From positions 62,001 to 126,000 of the forward strand of contig JAGIAH010000007.1 in the NCBI GenBank assembly GCA_017744915.1: a stretch of 64,000 nt of DNA, read 5' to 3'. A model generated the notes under the pieces. That model did not search any database. It was not told the origin of the DNA and worked only from the letters and a program-made list of their open reading frames with translations. The stretch's first letter is position 1. Each line of letters opens with the position of its first letter. Of this stretch, positions 8,935-18,126 are shown piece by piece. Position numbers and translations under genes: made by a program. The stretch is from Agrobacterium tumefaciens. Lineage in GTDB: Bacteria; Pseudomonadota; Alphaproteobacteria; Rhizobiales; Rhizobiaceae.

Positions 8935-9960
8935 ATGAGGGGTATGAGACAACGCATGAACAACCAAAAAGTGTATGAGCAGGCGCAAACAACAGAGGCT
9001 CTTTTCGTCTTTGAGGACAACCCTTTGCTGCGGGCCGGATTGAAGATGAGCCACCTGCGCATGCTGGTCATGATCGAGGAGCACGGACAGGTCAGCGCGG
9101 CAGCGGCCGCAATGAACATGACGCAGCCGGCGGCCTCGCGCATGCTCGCGGAAATGGAAGCAATTGTCAAAAGCCCGCTCTGTCAAAGGGCTTCGCGCGG
9201 CGTGGTGCTGACGAAATTCGGCGAGGCGCTGGCGCGTCGGGCCCGCACCATATTGCTGGAACTGCGCGAGGCGAGCCGCGAACTGAACCAGATGAAATCC
9301 GGCAGCGGCGGCTCGGTCTATATCGGCGCCGTCACCGCGCCTGCGATCAGCCTCGTCGTTCCCGCCATCAGGCGCGCCATGGACACCTATCCCGGCATCG
9401 AAATCAACGTGCAGGTGGAAAGCAGCAACGTGCTGGCGCGCGAACTGCTGGCGGCGCGGCACGATTTCATCATCGGCCGCATTCCCGATGATTTCGATCC
9501 CGGCCTCTTCTCCATCCACGAAATCGGCATAGAGCGCGCCTGTCTGGTGGTGCGTGAAGGCCACCCGCTGCTGCGCGGCGAGCCCGTGACATTGCAGGAT
9601 CTCTCCGGTTACGACTGGGTTTTCCAGCCGCCCGGCGCGCTTTTGCGCAGAACCATGGAGGATGTGTTCCTTACCCATGGCGTCGCCATGCCGCGCAACG
9701 TCATCAACACGCCATCCGTGGTGCTGACCCTTGCCCTCGTCTGCAACACGAATGCGATTGCGCCAATTGCGCAGGATATGGCCGAATTCGTCGCCGGCCA
9801 GCAGGCGGATATCGGCCGAACCCGCATTTTGCCGACGGATTTCGAACTCGTGGTCAAGCCTTACAGCATCATCACCACCAAGGGCCGGGTTCTGCCGCCC
9901 AGCGCCCGCCTGCTTTACGATCTGGTGCTGGATGAAAGCCGCAAGTTGACCAACACGTAA
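8935..9960 (+). CDS. gbpR: GbpR, LysR-type regulator of chvE
   Basis: 341 residues with an N-terminal winged helix-turn-helix (MLVMIEEHGQVSAAAAAMNMTQPAASRMLAEME) and the LysR effector-binding domain (GSGGSVYIGAVTAPAISLVVP onward). GbpR is known to control chvE in Agrobacterium in response to sugars; here it is divergent from chvE by 234 bp. The start is ambiguous between ATGs at 8935, 8944 and 8956; the third has a GAGA element at a reasonable distance. The roughly 40-residue extension before the DNA-binding domain is longer than in most LysR proteins. Confidence 0.9.
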   Translation: MRGMRQRMNNQKVYEQAQTTEALFVFEDNPLLRAGLKMSHLRMLVMIEEHGQVSAAAAAMNMTQPAASRMLAEMEAIVKSPLCQRASRGVVLTKFGEALARRARTILLELREASRELNQMKSGSGGSVYIGAVTAPAISLVVPAIRRAMDTYPGIEINVQVESSNVLARELLAARHDFIIGRIPDDFDPGLFSIHEIGIERACLVVREGHPLLRGEPVTLQDLSGYDWVFQPPGALLRRTMEDVFLTHGVAMPRNVINTPSVVLTLALVCNTNAIAPIAQDMAEFVAGQQADIGRTRILPTDFELVVKPYSIITTKGRVLPPSARLLYDLVLDESRKLTNT

Positions 9961-10033
9961 CGCCGGCAAGCCCGACACCACCTTCAGCCTCTATAAAAGC
10001 CGGATCATTAAGGCCGGCGCAGGGAACAGCCGC

Positions 10034-10504
10034 ATGCTCTTCGGACAATCCGTCTTCCAGTCGGTCGTCGAAAGACTGAAACAGGAAAAAGAAGAGGAAG
10101 GCGCGGAACCGCCGCCGCCCGCCGGTCACCGCATTGCCGGTTTCAGCTCTGGTTTCGTTCTCGATACGCATATCGAGGCCCCGCCCCCGGCGAACGGCAA
10201 TCTCGATGCCTATCTCGCCTTTTTACCCGATCCCGCGCCACTGCCAGAACCTCAAGCGGAGCCGGAGCCGATGCCGGCCCATCTCGAAAAAACCTCGCTT
10301 GCCGATGTTTCAGTCGAGCTTGCGATCCAGGAAAGCGATACCGCCGCAACGCTTGCGGAAAAGCGCCGCGCCTTCGCCCGCCGCAATCATCCCGACCGGG
10401 TGCAGCCGCCATTCCGGCACAATGCGACGCTGCGCATGACGGCGGCCAATCTCCTGATCGACCAGGCGCTCCGCATGCTTCGGACCCGGGAGCACTTCCG
10501 CTGA
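10034..10504 (+). CDS. small protein with a J-domain-like HPD segment
   Basis: 156 residues. The N-terminal two thirds are charged and proline-rich. The C-terminal part contains LAEKRRAFARRNHPDRV followed by an alanine-rich helix (ANLLIDQALRML), resembling helices II and III of a DnaJ J domain with its invariant His-Pro-Asp loop. The preceding helix I is poorly conserved, so this may be a divergent J-domain co-chaperone or a relic. It is monocistronic between gbpR and a convergent small membrane protein gene. Confidence 0.65.
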   Translation: MLFGQSVFQSVVERLKQEKEEEGAEPPPPAGHRIAGFSSGFVLDTHIEAPPPANGNLDAYLAFLPDPAPLPEPQAEPEPMPAHLEKTSLADVSVELAIQESDTAATLAEKRRAFARRNHPDRVQPPFRHNATLRMTAANLLIDQALRMLRTREHFR

Positions 10505-10559
10505 ATATGCGCAATCAGCCTGGGCCGGGGCAAACATAAAACAAAAGATAAAGGGCGCT

Positions 10560-10823
10560 TCAGCCCGCATCGTTTTTATCAGCGGGCGGGTTTTCGGCGG
10601 CAGGTTCATCTGCGCCATCCTTGCCTGCAGCGTCATTGCTGGCCGGCTTGAACTTCAGCAGCAATTCATAGGCCGCATAGGCGGCGATACCGCCGACGAG
10701 GGTGCCCCAGAAAAACTCACGATTGACGAATTCGATGACGGCCCATGCGGTGCAGAGGCCGACAATGAGCAACCGGACCCACAGGGGGCGATAAAGCGGA
10801 TGACTCGTATCGATATTCAGCAT
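10560..10823 (-). CDS. small inner membrane protein, unknown function
   Basis: 87 residues from ATG 10823, preceded by GGGAACGCC; longer in-frame starts lack such a site. Two hydrophobic segments (WVRLLIVGLCTAWAVIEFV and FWGTLVGGIAAYAAYELLL) are followed by a charged, Ala/Asp/Pro-rich tail that probably lies in the cytoplasm. I do not recognise a named family. It is convergent with the J-domain-like gene and transcribed away from the MarR gene. Confidence 0.7.
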   Translation of the reverse strand: MLNIDTSHPLYRPLWVRLLIVGLCTAWAVIEFVNREFFWGTLVGGIAAYAAYELLLKFKPASNDAAGKDGADEPAAENPPADKNDAG

Positions 10824-11083
10824 GGCGTTCCCGACTTTGGCCTTTCCGGTCCATCGCATTGGTGCAGCGCATAGGCCGCAAGCTGCGAACAGACTATGCG
10901 TCTTGACGGTTTCGCAGGCAAATTGCAACGCAAATCGGCCCGCAATGCATCATGCTGTCATGGAGGTCCGCCGGGAAGACACTGAAGGCCGCTGCGGCCT
11001 AAGGCCAGGCCGCCTCGCCACACCCTGCGAGTTTCAGGAGAGCCCGGCCGCGGGTCTCGCATCCGCAGCGAGATATCGGGATA

Positions 11084-11590
11084 TCAGTCGCGCAGACGTC
11101 CAAGCAGCGCCAGCAACTGGTCGCGGGCTTTTTTGCCGCCGATCCTGTCGATCAGCTTTTCCTCGCGATCGCGCCATGCATCGGAAAGACGCTCGAGAAG
11201 CCGGCTGCCCTCGTCCGTCATGTCGAGGAAATGGACACGCCGGTCCTCTTCCGATCTGCGGCGGACAAGCAGCCCCTTCTCTTCCATGCTGTCGACAATC
11301 GCGACAAAATTGGCGCGCTGTATGCCGAGCGCTTCGGCCACATCGCTCTGTTTAAGGCCTGAATTGCCGCCGACAATGACGAGAACGGAAAAATCCGCCG
11401 GCCGCAATCCCCGCTCCGCCAGCACATCGGCAAAACCGTTTGCCACGGCAAGTTGCGAGTGCCGCAGGTGATAGCTGATCGCCGTCGTCAGCAACCCATA
11501 GTCGATCGCCACAACAGGCGCCGCTTCGGCGCCGCCGTTTTCGGCCTTTTCCGTTCGCGGCCCGTTGCTATGTGCCAGTCGCAAAGCCAT
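11084..11590 (-). CDS. MarR family transcriptional regulator
   Basis: 168 residues with the MarR winged helix: RPADFSVLVIVGGNSGLKQSDVAEALGIQRANFVAIVDSMEEKGLLVRRRSEEDRRVHFLDMTDEGS, in which the DRR wing is diagnostic. A GGGGGATCGG sequence immediately precedes the ATG. Such dimers usually repress a neighbouring transport or catabolic gene in response to aromatic compounds, but no obvious target lies next to it; the 520-bp region upstream ends at the tRNA-Arg gene. Confidence 0.87.
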   Translation of the reverse strand: MALRLAHSNGPRTEKAENGGAEAAPVVAIDYGLLTTAISYHLRHSQLAVANGFADVLAERGLRPADFSVLVIVGGNSGLKQSDVAEALGIQRANFVAIVDSMEEKGLLVRRRSEEDRRVHFLDMTDEGSRLLERLSDAWRDREEKLIDRIGGKKARDQLLALLGRLRD

Positions 11591-12110
11591 CCGATCCCCC
11601 GCCTGATTCGTTCCTTACCTTGCCGAAATCATAACCGACAACGTCACGAAACTGTATCCCAAATAAATGTAGATGATACTAATATTGTATAATAATTTGA
11701 CAGTTAATCGCCGGAAGACCAAACACACTGTTCAGATCAGTGCCTGATCAACGAAAAAAGTATGACTATTTACCCACCAATTTTAACGCGATGAGGCCGC
11801 TTCCTGCACCTTGTTGCAAAGGGTTTTGCGACAATGCGGCCGCCTCTTTGCAAAGGGAGCGAAACAGCGGCCGGAACCGGCAATAACATACTACTTATAA
11901 GGGAAAGCCTATTTCGGCAAAAAGCAATACGTCAAACGCCGTATCGCCCCCGACACGAGAAAAAGCCCGCGGCCACCGCCTGCAACAGGCCACAACCCTT
12001 GCCCGCCCGAAAACAGGCAAGGTTTCGCAAATCTTTGATTTTTAGACATTGATGCGGAAAGAAAGCTGGGGTATGAACCAACCGCTGCACGCGATTCAAG
12101 CGTGACCGCT
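11591..12110. other. intergenic region between marR and tRNA-Arg
   Basis: 520 bp without a convincing gene. It should hold the marR promoter (an AT-rich stretch at about 11655-11710) and the tRNA promoter. The 10-mer TTGCAAAGGG occurs twice (about 11813 and 11847). I see no other structure. Confidence 0.6.
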
Positions 12111-12187
12111 GCACCCGTAGCTCAGCTGGATAGAGTGTTGGATTCCGATTCCAAAGGTCGCAGGTTCGAATCCTGCCGGGTGCGCCA
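12111..12187 (+). tRNA. tRNA-Arg (anticodon CCG)
   Basis: A 77-nt cloverleaf: acceptor GCACCCG/CGGGTGC, D arm GCTC...GAGT, anticodon stem TTGGA/TCCAA with loop TTCCGAT (anticodon CCG, reading CGG), T arm GCAGG-TTCGAAT-CCTGC, and encoded CCA at 12185-12187. The 3' part from 12142 is the left attachment repeat of the island, so integration rebuilt an intact tRNA gene. Confidence 0.95.
12142..12187 (+). other. attL, left attachment repeat
   Basis: From ATTCCGATT in the tRNA anticodon loop through the CCA end. It is matched by 31892-31937 with two differences, both in the T stem. Crossover probably occurs in the anticodon-loop part, as for other tRNA-using integrases. Confidence 0.9.
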
Positions 12188-12247
12188 AAATTCATTGAAA
12201 TCATTGACGTTTTTATCTTCTCTTGCCCTCAAGCATGATGGAAATAC

Positions 12248-12353
12248 GTTAGCACAGCACTAGCACAGATCGCTTCATCCTTCCAAAAAACTCTTTGTTT
12301 TCAGCAAAAGCGGTAAGAACACGTCATCCGGCGTTAGCACAGTGTTAGCGCAG
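12248..12353 (+). repeat. paired direct repeats, candidate integrase arm-type sites (left)
   Basis: Four copies of a 10-mer: GTTAGCACAG (12248-12257), ACTAGCACAG (12259-12268), GTTAGCACAG (12333-12342) and GTTAGCGCAG (12344-12353). Within each pair the spacing is 11 bp, one helical turn. They lie between attL and the integrase gene, where lambda-type integrases have arm sites. A matching pair lies near attR. Confidence 0.75.
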
Positions 12354-12391
12354 CCGAGCTACCGTAGTAACTCCATTGGAGACCTTGTTCC

Positions 12392-13732
12392 GTGCTGGAC
12401 CGCCCCGATCATCCGCAATTTTCCCCAACACAGCAGAAAAATTCCGATCTCTTTGTACTTTTCCAACGTGACGGCACGAATTGGTCCATGCGTTATACGT
12501 TGGACGGACGACAGATTAGGAAATCTCTTGGGACAAGAGATCATACAGAAGCTTATCGCAGAGCCAACGAAATCTGGCATGAGCAGAACTATCGCCTGAA
12601 ACATGGCCTCAGTATTGTCGAGCATGCCTTCGGCGAAGTGGCAGAAGAATTCATCCGCAAAGTCGAGGCAGAAGCTGGACGAAAAGAACGTAGCGCAGAT
12701 CATGCCACATATTGGCCCCCGAAAATCCGGCGTTTCCTGATTGGTTATTTCGGAAATAAAGCCATCGACAAGATCACCCCACCAGACATTGAGCGTTACC
12801 ACGAATGGCGAAAAACATACTGGACTTCCGGGCCGGGCAGTGAAATCGACAAAATACGCTGTGAACGCGAAGACGGACGTGTTTTCACCCGCCCAGCACC
12901 CCACAAGATTGCGTCTCTAAGCACAATCAAGGGCGAGATGGTTATCATCCGCGGTCTCTTTCAGCAGGCTGTTCGTTGGGGTTATTGCCAACCAATCACA
13001 ATACCAACACCGGTCGTCTTCAAGCGGCAAGACAATAGGCGTCCCGGTTTCAGCGACGACGAATATAAGACACTGTTCGACGCCGCACTCGCACGCATCT
13101 CACAGCTACAACCGAAGACAAAGAGTATTCTGGCGAAAGACGGTCGCCATTGGACGATGAAAGTCACTCCCAAAAACATCAAGGCAGATCGCATCCGGCT
13201 ATACTGCTATATCGAGATCATGGCCCATTCAGGTATGCGCCCTACTGAAGCAAAAAATCTTACATGGGACAATATCGTCGGTTTTAAGGACACAAAAAAC
13301 AAGCCAATCGGCCAACAGGACATTCGCTTGAAAGTGCGCGGAAAGGGCAAACATGGCACGTCGGTTCCTCTTCTCGACGTAATCCCTGCCCTACATATGC
13401 TTTGGCAAATGTTCGAAACGGAAGTGGGCCGCGCGCCAAACGGCGACGATCCGGTCTTTTCGGATGCCGAGGGCAAACCGATTGCCTCCTTCAAGAAAAG
13501 CTTCAACGAGTTGCTGAAAGCCGCCGATCTCGAATACGACTATCGTGGCATTAGACGCACACCCTATTCACTTCGACATTATTATATCTCGAAAATGCTC
13601 ATCAACGGTGCATCTATCTATGACGTGGCGCTGAACACGCGCACATCCTTGCAGATGATTGAGCAGCATTACGCCCACGTCGCCACCGAAAACATTAAGG
13701 ATCGCCTGCGGCCCGGACAATCAAATTGGTAA
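12392..13732 (+). CDS. tyrosine recombinase, island integrase
   Basis: 446 residues from a GTG start. A SAM-like core-binding domain lies around residues 85-200 and the catalytic domain after about 215. Visible active-site parts: Arg in HSGMRPTEA, Lys in KVRGKGKHG, Arg in TPYSLRHYYIS (with Tyr in place of the usual first His) and the nucleophile in MIEQHYAH. The position next to attL, transcribed inward, is typical of island integrases using a tRNA gene, so this enzyme is the likely driver of integration. It converges with the serine recombinase gene. Confidence 0.93.
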   Translation: MLDRPDHPQFSPTQQKNSDLFVLFQRDGTNWSMRYTLDGRQIRKSLGTRDHTEAYRRANEIWHEQNYRLKHGLSIVEHAFGEVAEEFIRKVEAEAGRKERSADHATYWPPKIRRFLIGYFGNKAIDKITPPDIERYHEWRKTYWTSGPGSEIDKIRCEREDGRVFTRPAPHKIASLSTIKGEMVIIRGLFQQAVRWGYCQPITIPTPVVFKRQDNRRPGFSDDEYKTLFDAALARISQLQPKTKSILAKDGRHWTMKVTPKNIKADRIRLYCYIEIMAHSGMRPTEAKNLTWDNIVGFKDTKNKPIGQQDIRLKVRGKGKHGTSVPLLDVIPALHMLWQMFETEVGRAPNGDDPVFSDAEGKPIASFKKSFNELLKAADLEYDYRGIRRTPYSLRHYYISKMLINGASIYDVALNTRTSLQMIEQHYAHVATENIKDRLRPGQSNW

Positions 13733-13773
13733 AGTTTGTTCACTGAACTTTTTGCTCACGAGCCGTATTAATT

Positions 13774-15402
13774 TCAGGAATAAAATGCCTGAAATAGCCC
13801 GCTGATCGTTCCTTCTTTGACCCTGTAGGCGTTCACACCATTTTTAACAATGACAACTGCGGAATGCTCGCTGCTATCGAAGCTGATTTCCGCAATAATG
13901 TCTCTGATCGCGGTGTGCGCCTCTGAGCGAAGGTCATATCGCGTCCTGTCATCGGCTTGCTCCCATGCATTTCGTAGCCTGCCAATACGGTCGCATGTCT
14001 CGACTGGGTTCTCATCATGTCGCTTTGATCTGCGTTTTCGCTCATTCTGTTGATGCCGAAGTGCAACCTCGACAGTTTCGCGTTCGTGCTGCCTTGCTCT
14101 CAGCAAATCGAGAATGGCGTCCGGTGGCTGGCTGCCGTCCTCCAACACCAGTGCAAGCCGTTGTTCTCTGCTGCGAAGTTCTTCCAATTGCAGCGTCAGC
14201 CCGGCAATGGCTTCATCCACTTCTCTGTTGGCGTCATCGAATGCTGCGGCATGCAGCGTATCGGCCAGATTGATCTCCTTGACGTGATCGAGAATTGCAG
14301 TCTCGAATGGCTCGTAACGAAAATGCCGGTTGCCTTCAGTACAGCGATGGCCGCGCACATAGTTTGCGCAGACCAGATAGCGCCCGTTTTCGTTGCCCTT
14401 GACGCGGCTCATCTTAATCGTCATCGGCCCGCCACAATGGGCGCAATGGCACAGGCCAGTGAACAGATTGGCAAACGTATCGCCCTTGCGTCCGGGCTTG
14501 CCGGGATTGCCGCGCATGGCCTGAACGCGCAGAAACAGATCCTTGTCGATGGCAGCGGGGAAATAGTCGGCAATGGGGTCACCATCCGGCACCCGTTTGC
14601 CGTCCTGCATCCGGTGCGGCTGGAATGTGCCGATGACATCATGCCGTGAAAGCAGCGCCTTGATGATGCTCTGATACCAGCCGTCTTTGCTCTTGAAGGC
14701 CGGAACGCCCTCCGCATTGAGCTTGCGGGCGATCACCGTCGCGCCGAGACCCCGCGCCGCCATCTCGTAGATTGCTTTAACCGTCTCCGCATGCTGGTTC
14801 AGGGTGAACGCGTATCGGTTCGTATCGACCCGCTGTGCATCGATCCATGCGGGTGTAATGCCGGTGATCTGGCCTTTGCCTTCGCGGGCCTGCTCCCGCT
14901 TGCGCTTGGCAACCGCCTTGATGCGTTCGCTCTTCGTCTGGCTTTCCTCATGGCCGCGCGACATCACCGCAAGCCCGATAATGAGTTTTGTCCAGTCACC
15001 GTTCAGACGGTCACGGCTGTAAATCTGTCGATCCTCGCCCAGTGTCACGATGACGATGCCCGCATTGATGATCGCCATGAACAGCATCAGCGCATCCGGC
15101 ACGGCTTCTCGCGAGAGCCGATCAAGGCTTTCGATCAGCAGGTAGCTGCCTTTGGGGATTTCGCCATTCTCGACCATCGCCAGAAACTTGCCGAGCGCGC
15201 CGGTCTTGAAGTTTCGGCCTTTCCATGCGCTGACGCCCAAGTCCTGCAAGCTGTCGTCCAGAAGCAGAGAGTGTTCGTCCGCAAACGCCTTCGACCGTTC
15301 AAGCTGCCGACGCAAGCTATCACCGCGAAGCTGCTTGCGGGTGCTCATACGGACGTAGGAATAGGCGCGGACCGGAAATGCGGTGCTGTCTTCGGTGCCC
15401 AT
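13774..15402 (-). CDS. large serine recombinase
   Basis: 542 residues from ATG 15402, preceded by GAGGAGG. N-terminal resolvase domain with YVRMSTRKQ (catalytic Ser20) and the downstream LIESLDRLSRE; then a recombinase domain (ARGLGATVIARKLNAEGVPAF), a zinc-ribbon-like segment with Cys pairs (CHCAHCGGPM, VCANYVRGHRC) and a coiled coil (about residues 395-450). This is the layout of phage and ICE large serine integrases. Its presence beside a tyrosine integrase suggests a nested or captured element; I could not identify its own attachment sites. Confidence 0.93.
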   Translation of the reverse strand: MGTEDSTAFPVRAYSYVRMSTRKQLRGDSLRRQLERSKAFADEHSLLLDDSLQDLGVSAWKGRNFKTGALGKFLAMVENGEIPKGSYLLIESLDRLSREAVPDALMLFMAIINAGIVIVTLGEDRQIYSRDRLNGDWTKLIIGLAVMSRGHEESQTKSERIKAVAKRKREQAREGKGQITGITPAWIDAQRVDTNRYAFTLNQHAETVKAIYEMAARGLGATVIARKLNAEGVPAFKSKDGWYQSIIKALLSRHDVIGTFQPHRMQDGKRVPDGDPIADYFPAAIDKDLFLRVQAMRGNPGKPGRKGDTFANLFTGLCHCAHCGGPMTIKMSRVKGNENGRYLVCANYVRGHRCTEGNRHFRYEPFETAILDHVKEINLADTLHAAAFDDANREVDEAIAGLTLQLEELRSREQRLALVLEDGSQPPDAILDLLRARQHERETVEVALRHQQNERKRRSKRHDENPVETCDRIGRLRNAWEQADDRTRYDLRSEAHTAIRDIIAEISFDSSEHSAVVIVKNGVNAYRVKEGTISGLFQAFYS

Positions 15403-15672
15403 GATGGCCTCCTCATGTTGCGATCCGCTAACATGGAGCTATCGGGCGGGCGAGCGTGAGGAGCGCCGGGTGCAAATGTCGACACCAGCGTAAGGGTTTG
15501 GCTTGCGGGAATGAGTTGTAGAAGTGCGGCGCAAATCACCGCAGGTTTCATTGAGATTACTGCGGTCTATACGGTTAACAAGAGGTTAATTTCCGCCGAG
15601 TGCAAAGACATTTACTGGGACGCTGGTGTGGCTGACGGATAACGGCAACATCGACCGCAGCAGGCCCATCAT

Positions 15673-17358
15673 ATGACCAGCATTCTGACGAACACCTCGG
15701 CACTGGCAGCACTGCAAACCCTGCGAACGATTGGCGGCAGTATGGCCGACACGCAGCGGCAGGTGAGTTCGGGATTGCGGGTGCAAACCGCAGCTGACAA
15801 TGCCGCCTACTGGTCGATCTCCACGACGATGCGTTCGGACAATATGGCGCTCTCCGCCGTATCGGATGCGCTTGGCCTCGGCGCTGCAAAGGTCGATGTC
15901 GCCTATGCCGGAATGGAAAGCACGATTGATGTTCTAAGCGAATTCCGGGCAAAACTGGTTGCCGCCAAGGAAGACGGATTGGACAGGGCCAAAATCCAGA
16001 CCGAACTTGACCAACTCAAGGATCAACTCGTTTCGATTACCACGTCTGCTAGCTTCAACGGAGTAAACTGGCTCAGCACGAATGCACCGGAAAACCTGTG
16101 GGAATTGTCGTCGCTGCCGACGAGCATCACGTCGTCATTTATCCGTTCCGCTGATGGTTCCGTGCGCGTCGGTACGACGGATATCGATCTTGCCGATATC
16201 AGCCTGTTCAATGTCGGCGGCGGAGGTGCCTTGCAGAAGGATATTCGTTCGCTCGGGGATATCGGCGGCTTTCGGAATTCCAGTCTGAGTTCACAGCGAT
16301 ACCGGGGCGCGCAGGTTTGGGAGATGACCGGCCCATTCTCGGTTACCGGAACCAATACAATCACCTTCAATCTCACTCTCGACGCAAGCGCGCTGTCATC
16401 GGGCGAAACCTATGCCATCACCATCGGCAAATCCACCATCGATGCCGCACTCGGCACGACAGACGGAGTGGTCAACGACGCGCAAGAGTACGCGACGGTC
16501 CTGACACAAGCCTTGTTTGAGGCAGGTATTTCCAACAGGGCAATTGCATTCATACCCGGCGTGCCTGCGACACAGGTAGAAATCATGACCAGTGAGAATA
16601 CGGGTCATCTTGGTTCCAGCGTTTCGGTCAGCAACGTTTCCGACACGACAGGCAGCAATGCGGGGGGCTTGATGCTGCCGCCGGTAGCGGATGCCCCTGC
16701 CGGTTATGGTTCCGACCAATTCACCTTCACCTCGGCGTTTCAAGTTTATCGCGACGTGACATTCAGCTTTGATTTCATCGTCAACGATGACGAATTGCGT
16801 TCAGTTACCATCGACCGCGATCTTGTAGACACGACGCTTGGCATATCCGATGGCTGGATCAACTCGGCATCTGACCTCGCTGCTGTTTTGAATGCAGCCG
16901 TGGACGGCATGGGGCTAAAGGTTTCTGCCGGGGCGGGCAGCATCGTCTTTAATGTCGATCCCGCAGTTTACCCCAAAATGGGGTATCATTCGAAGCTGGT
17001 GGTCAGCAACGTCACAGACAACATCGGCCCTGCGCAGGATTTCGACATTCTCGACGTTGATATCACCGATCCCGCCAACGACCTCGATCACTATCTATCT
17101 GGCATCGACATGATGCTGCAAAAGGTTACGTCCGGCGCGGCCACACTCGGCGCGCTCAAATCCCGCATCGACATGCAGCAGGATTTTGCGCAGAGCCTCA
17201 TGGATAGCATCGACAAAGGCATTGGCCGTCTGGTCGATGCAGACATGAACGAGGCATCAACCCGCCTCAAGGCGCTCCAGACACAACAGCAGCTAGCCAT
17301 CCAGTCCTTGCAGATTGCGAACAACAATGCCGAGAACATCCTGCAATTGTTCGAATGA
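15673..17358 (+). CDS. flagellin with extended, duplicated central region
   Basis: 561 residues. The N-terminal D0/D1 region (MTSILTNTSALAALQTLRTI, then SSGLRVQTAADNAAYWSI) and the C-terminal D1/D0 region (LKALQTQQQLAIQSLQIANN, NILQLFE) are typical rhizobial flagellin; both polymerisation ends are intact. The middle (about residues 155-470) is longer than in usual rhizobial flagellins and contains a tandem repeat offset by about 129 residues (TIDAALGTTDGVVN versus LVDTTLGISDGWIN). No other flagellar gene is present in the island, so it would have to use the host's export and assembly apparatus. No strong ribosome binding site is visible. Confidence 0.93.
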   Translation: MTSILTNTSALAALQTLRTIGGSMADTQRQVSSGLRVQTAADNAAYWSISTTMRSDNMALSAVSDALGLGAAKVDVAYAGMESTIDVLSEFRAKLVAAKEDGLDRAKIQTELDQLKDQLVSITTSASFNGVNWLSTNAPENLWELSSLPTSITSSFIRSADGSVRVGTTDIDLADISLFNVGGGGALQKDIRSLGDIGGFRNSSLSSQRYRGAQVWEMTGPFSVTGTNTITFNLTLDASALSSGETYAITIGKSTIDAALGTTDGVVNDAQEYATVLTQALFEAGISNRAIAFIPGVPATQVEIMTSENTGHLGSSVSVSNVSDTTGSNAGGLMLPPVADAPAGYGSDQFTFTSAFQVYRDVTFSFDFIVNDDELRSVTIDRDLVDTTLGISDGWINSASDLAAVLNAAVDGMGLKVSAGAGSIVFNVDPAVYPKMGYHSKLVVSNVTDNIGPAQDFDILDVDITDPANDLDHYLSGIDMMLQKVTSGAATLGALKSRIDMQQDFAQSLMDSIDKGIGRLVDADMNEASTRLKALQTQQQLAIQSLQIANNNAENILQLFE

Positions 17359-17382
17359 AACGTATGCGCTGCGTTTTTCACG

Positions 17383-18126
17383 CTACACGATCATTCCTTC
17401 TTGAGACAATCCACTGAAGGCTGCTGCCGCCATTTGGAATGTTTGGCATATTTCAAATATTTCATTTGGATTAAAGTATAGCGTTTTGCCCACAGCCACT
17501 CGCCTTTCCCGATCCAATATTGATACACGCGCAAAACGCCCTTCGATATGTTGAGTTTGAATGAGCGACGCCATTGGGCCTTCAACTTCCTGCACAGGCG
17601 CACTAACACTCTCTTGCAAATTTGCCTCTGCAACCAACCAACGCACGACTAGGTTGCTACCATCGGTGGCATCATTTGTACCTACAACACCAGCGCGGTG
17701 TGCCAAACAGTTCCGAGCGCGATTGTAGCCGGTCAGCCTCTCGATCCACGCCGGGCTCACCGCGAAATCTTTCTCTAGAACAATCAGTTGATCTTCAATG
17801 CCGCGACGCTCAAACTGAGTGAGTGTGCAAGAAAAACTTCCAGTCGGGTGGGTTTCTAATGCAACTTTGTAAACTTCCATGAGGAAAATCGAGAAATTCT
17901 CGATGAGATCTCTGAGAACGGAAATTGCCGCCCAACTTTGAAAATTTATATGCAATTCATGATTTTTAGCCGTCCTGATGTTTTCAAAATGGTACTCTTT
18001 TTTATCGAAAACCAGCTTGTGATCCGCGTTAGTCGGAACTGCCTTAAGGCAGACGATATAGTGGAAAGCTGCGAGCTGAATTGCACTGTGCATCTTGTCC
18101 AAAGGAGTTATTAAGCGCTGTTCCAT
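17383..18126 (-). CDS. unknown protein with a HEPN-like Rx4H motif
   Basis: 247 residues from ATG 18126, chosen because GGGAAG lies 5 bases before it; an upstream in-frame start would add 23 residues. Largely helical with no membrane segment. YNRARNCLAHRAGVV (Arg138-Asn-x3-His143) resembles the RNx3H signature of HEPN domains, many of which are ribonucleases of toxin and defence systems; the long helices before it fit. The C-terminal part is beta-rich and unassigned. Base composition is lower in GC than the neighbouring flagellin. Family membership is my inference. Confidence 0.6.
   Translation of the reverse strand: MEQRLITPLDKMHSAIQLAAFHYIVCLKAVPTNADHKLVFDKKEYHFENIRTAKNHELHINFQSWAAISVLRDLIENFSIFLMEVYKVALETHPTGSFSCTLTQFERRGIEDQLIVLEKDFAVSPAWIERLTGYNRARNCLAHRAGVVGTNDATDGSNLVVRWLVAEANLQESVSAPVQEVEGPMASLIQTQHIEGRFARVSILDRERRVAVGKTLYFNPNEIFEICQTFQMAAAAFSGLSQEGMIV

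Noticed and set aside
11932-12204. 90-residue ORF antisense to the tRNA (contains [21 protein letters not shown])
   Set aside because: This is the familiar false translation of the complement of tRNA genes and their flanks; no ribosome site, and it reads through tRNA-Arg.
12142-12353. Short repeats near the integrase considered as a CRISPR array
   Set aside because: Repeat units are only 10 bp, in close pairs without uniform spacers, and no cas genes are present; arm-type integrase sites explain them better.
13965-14649. plus-strand ORFs over the serine recombinase
   Set aside because: Shadows of the recombinase gene, without protein-like composition.
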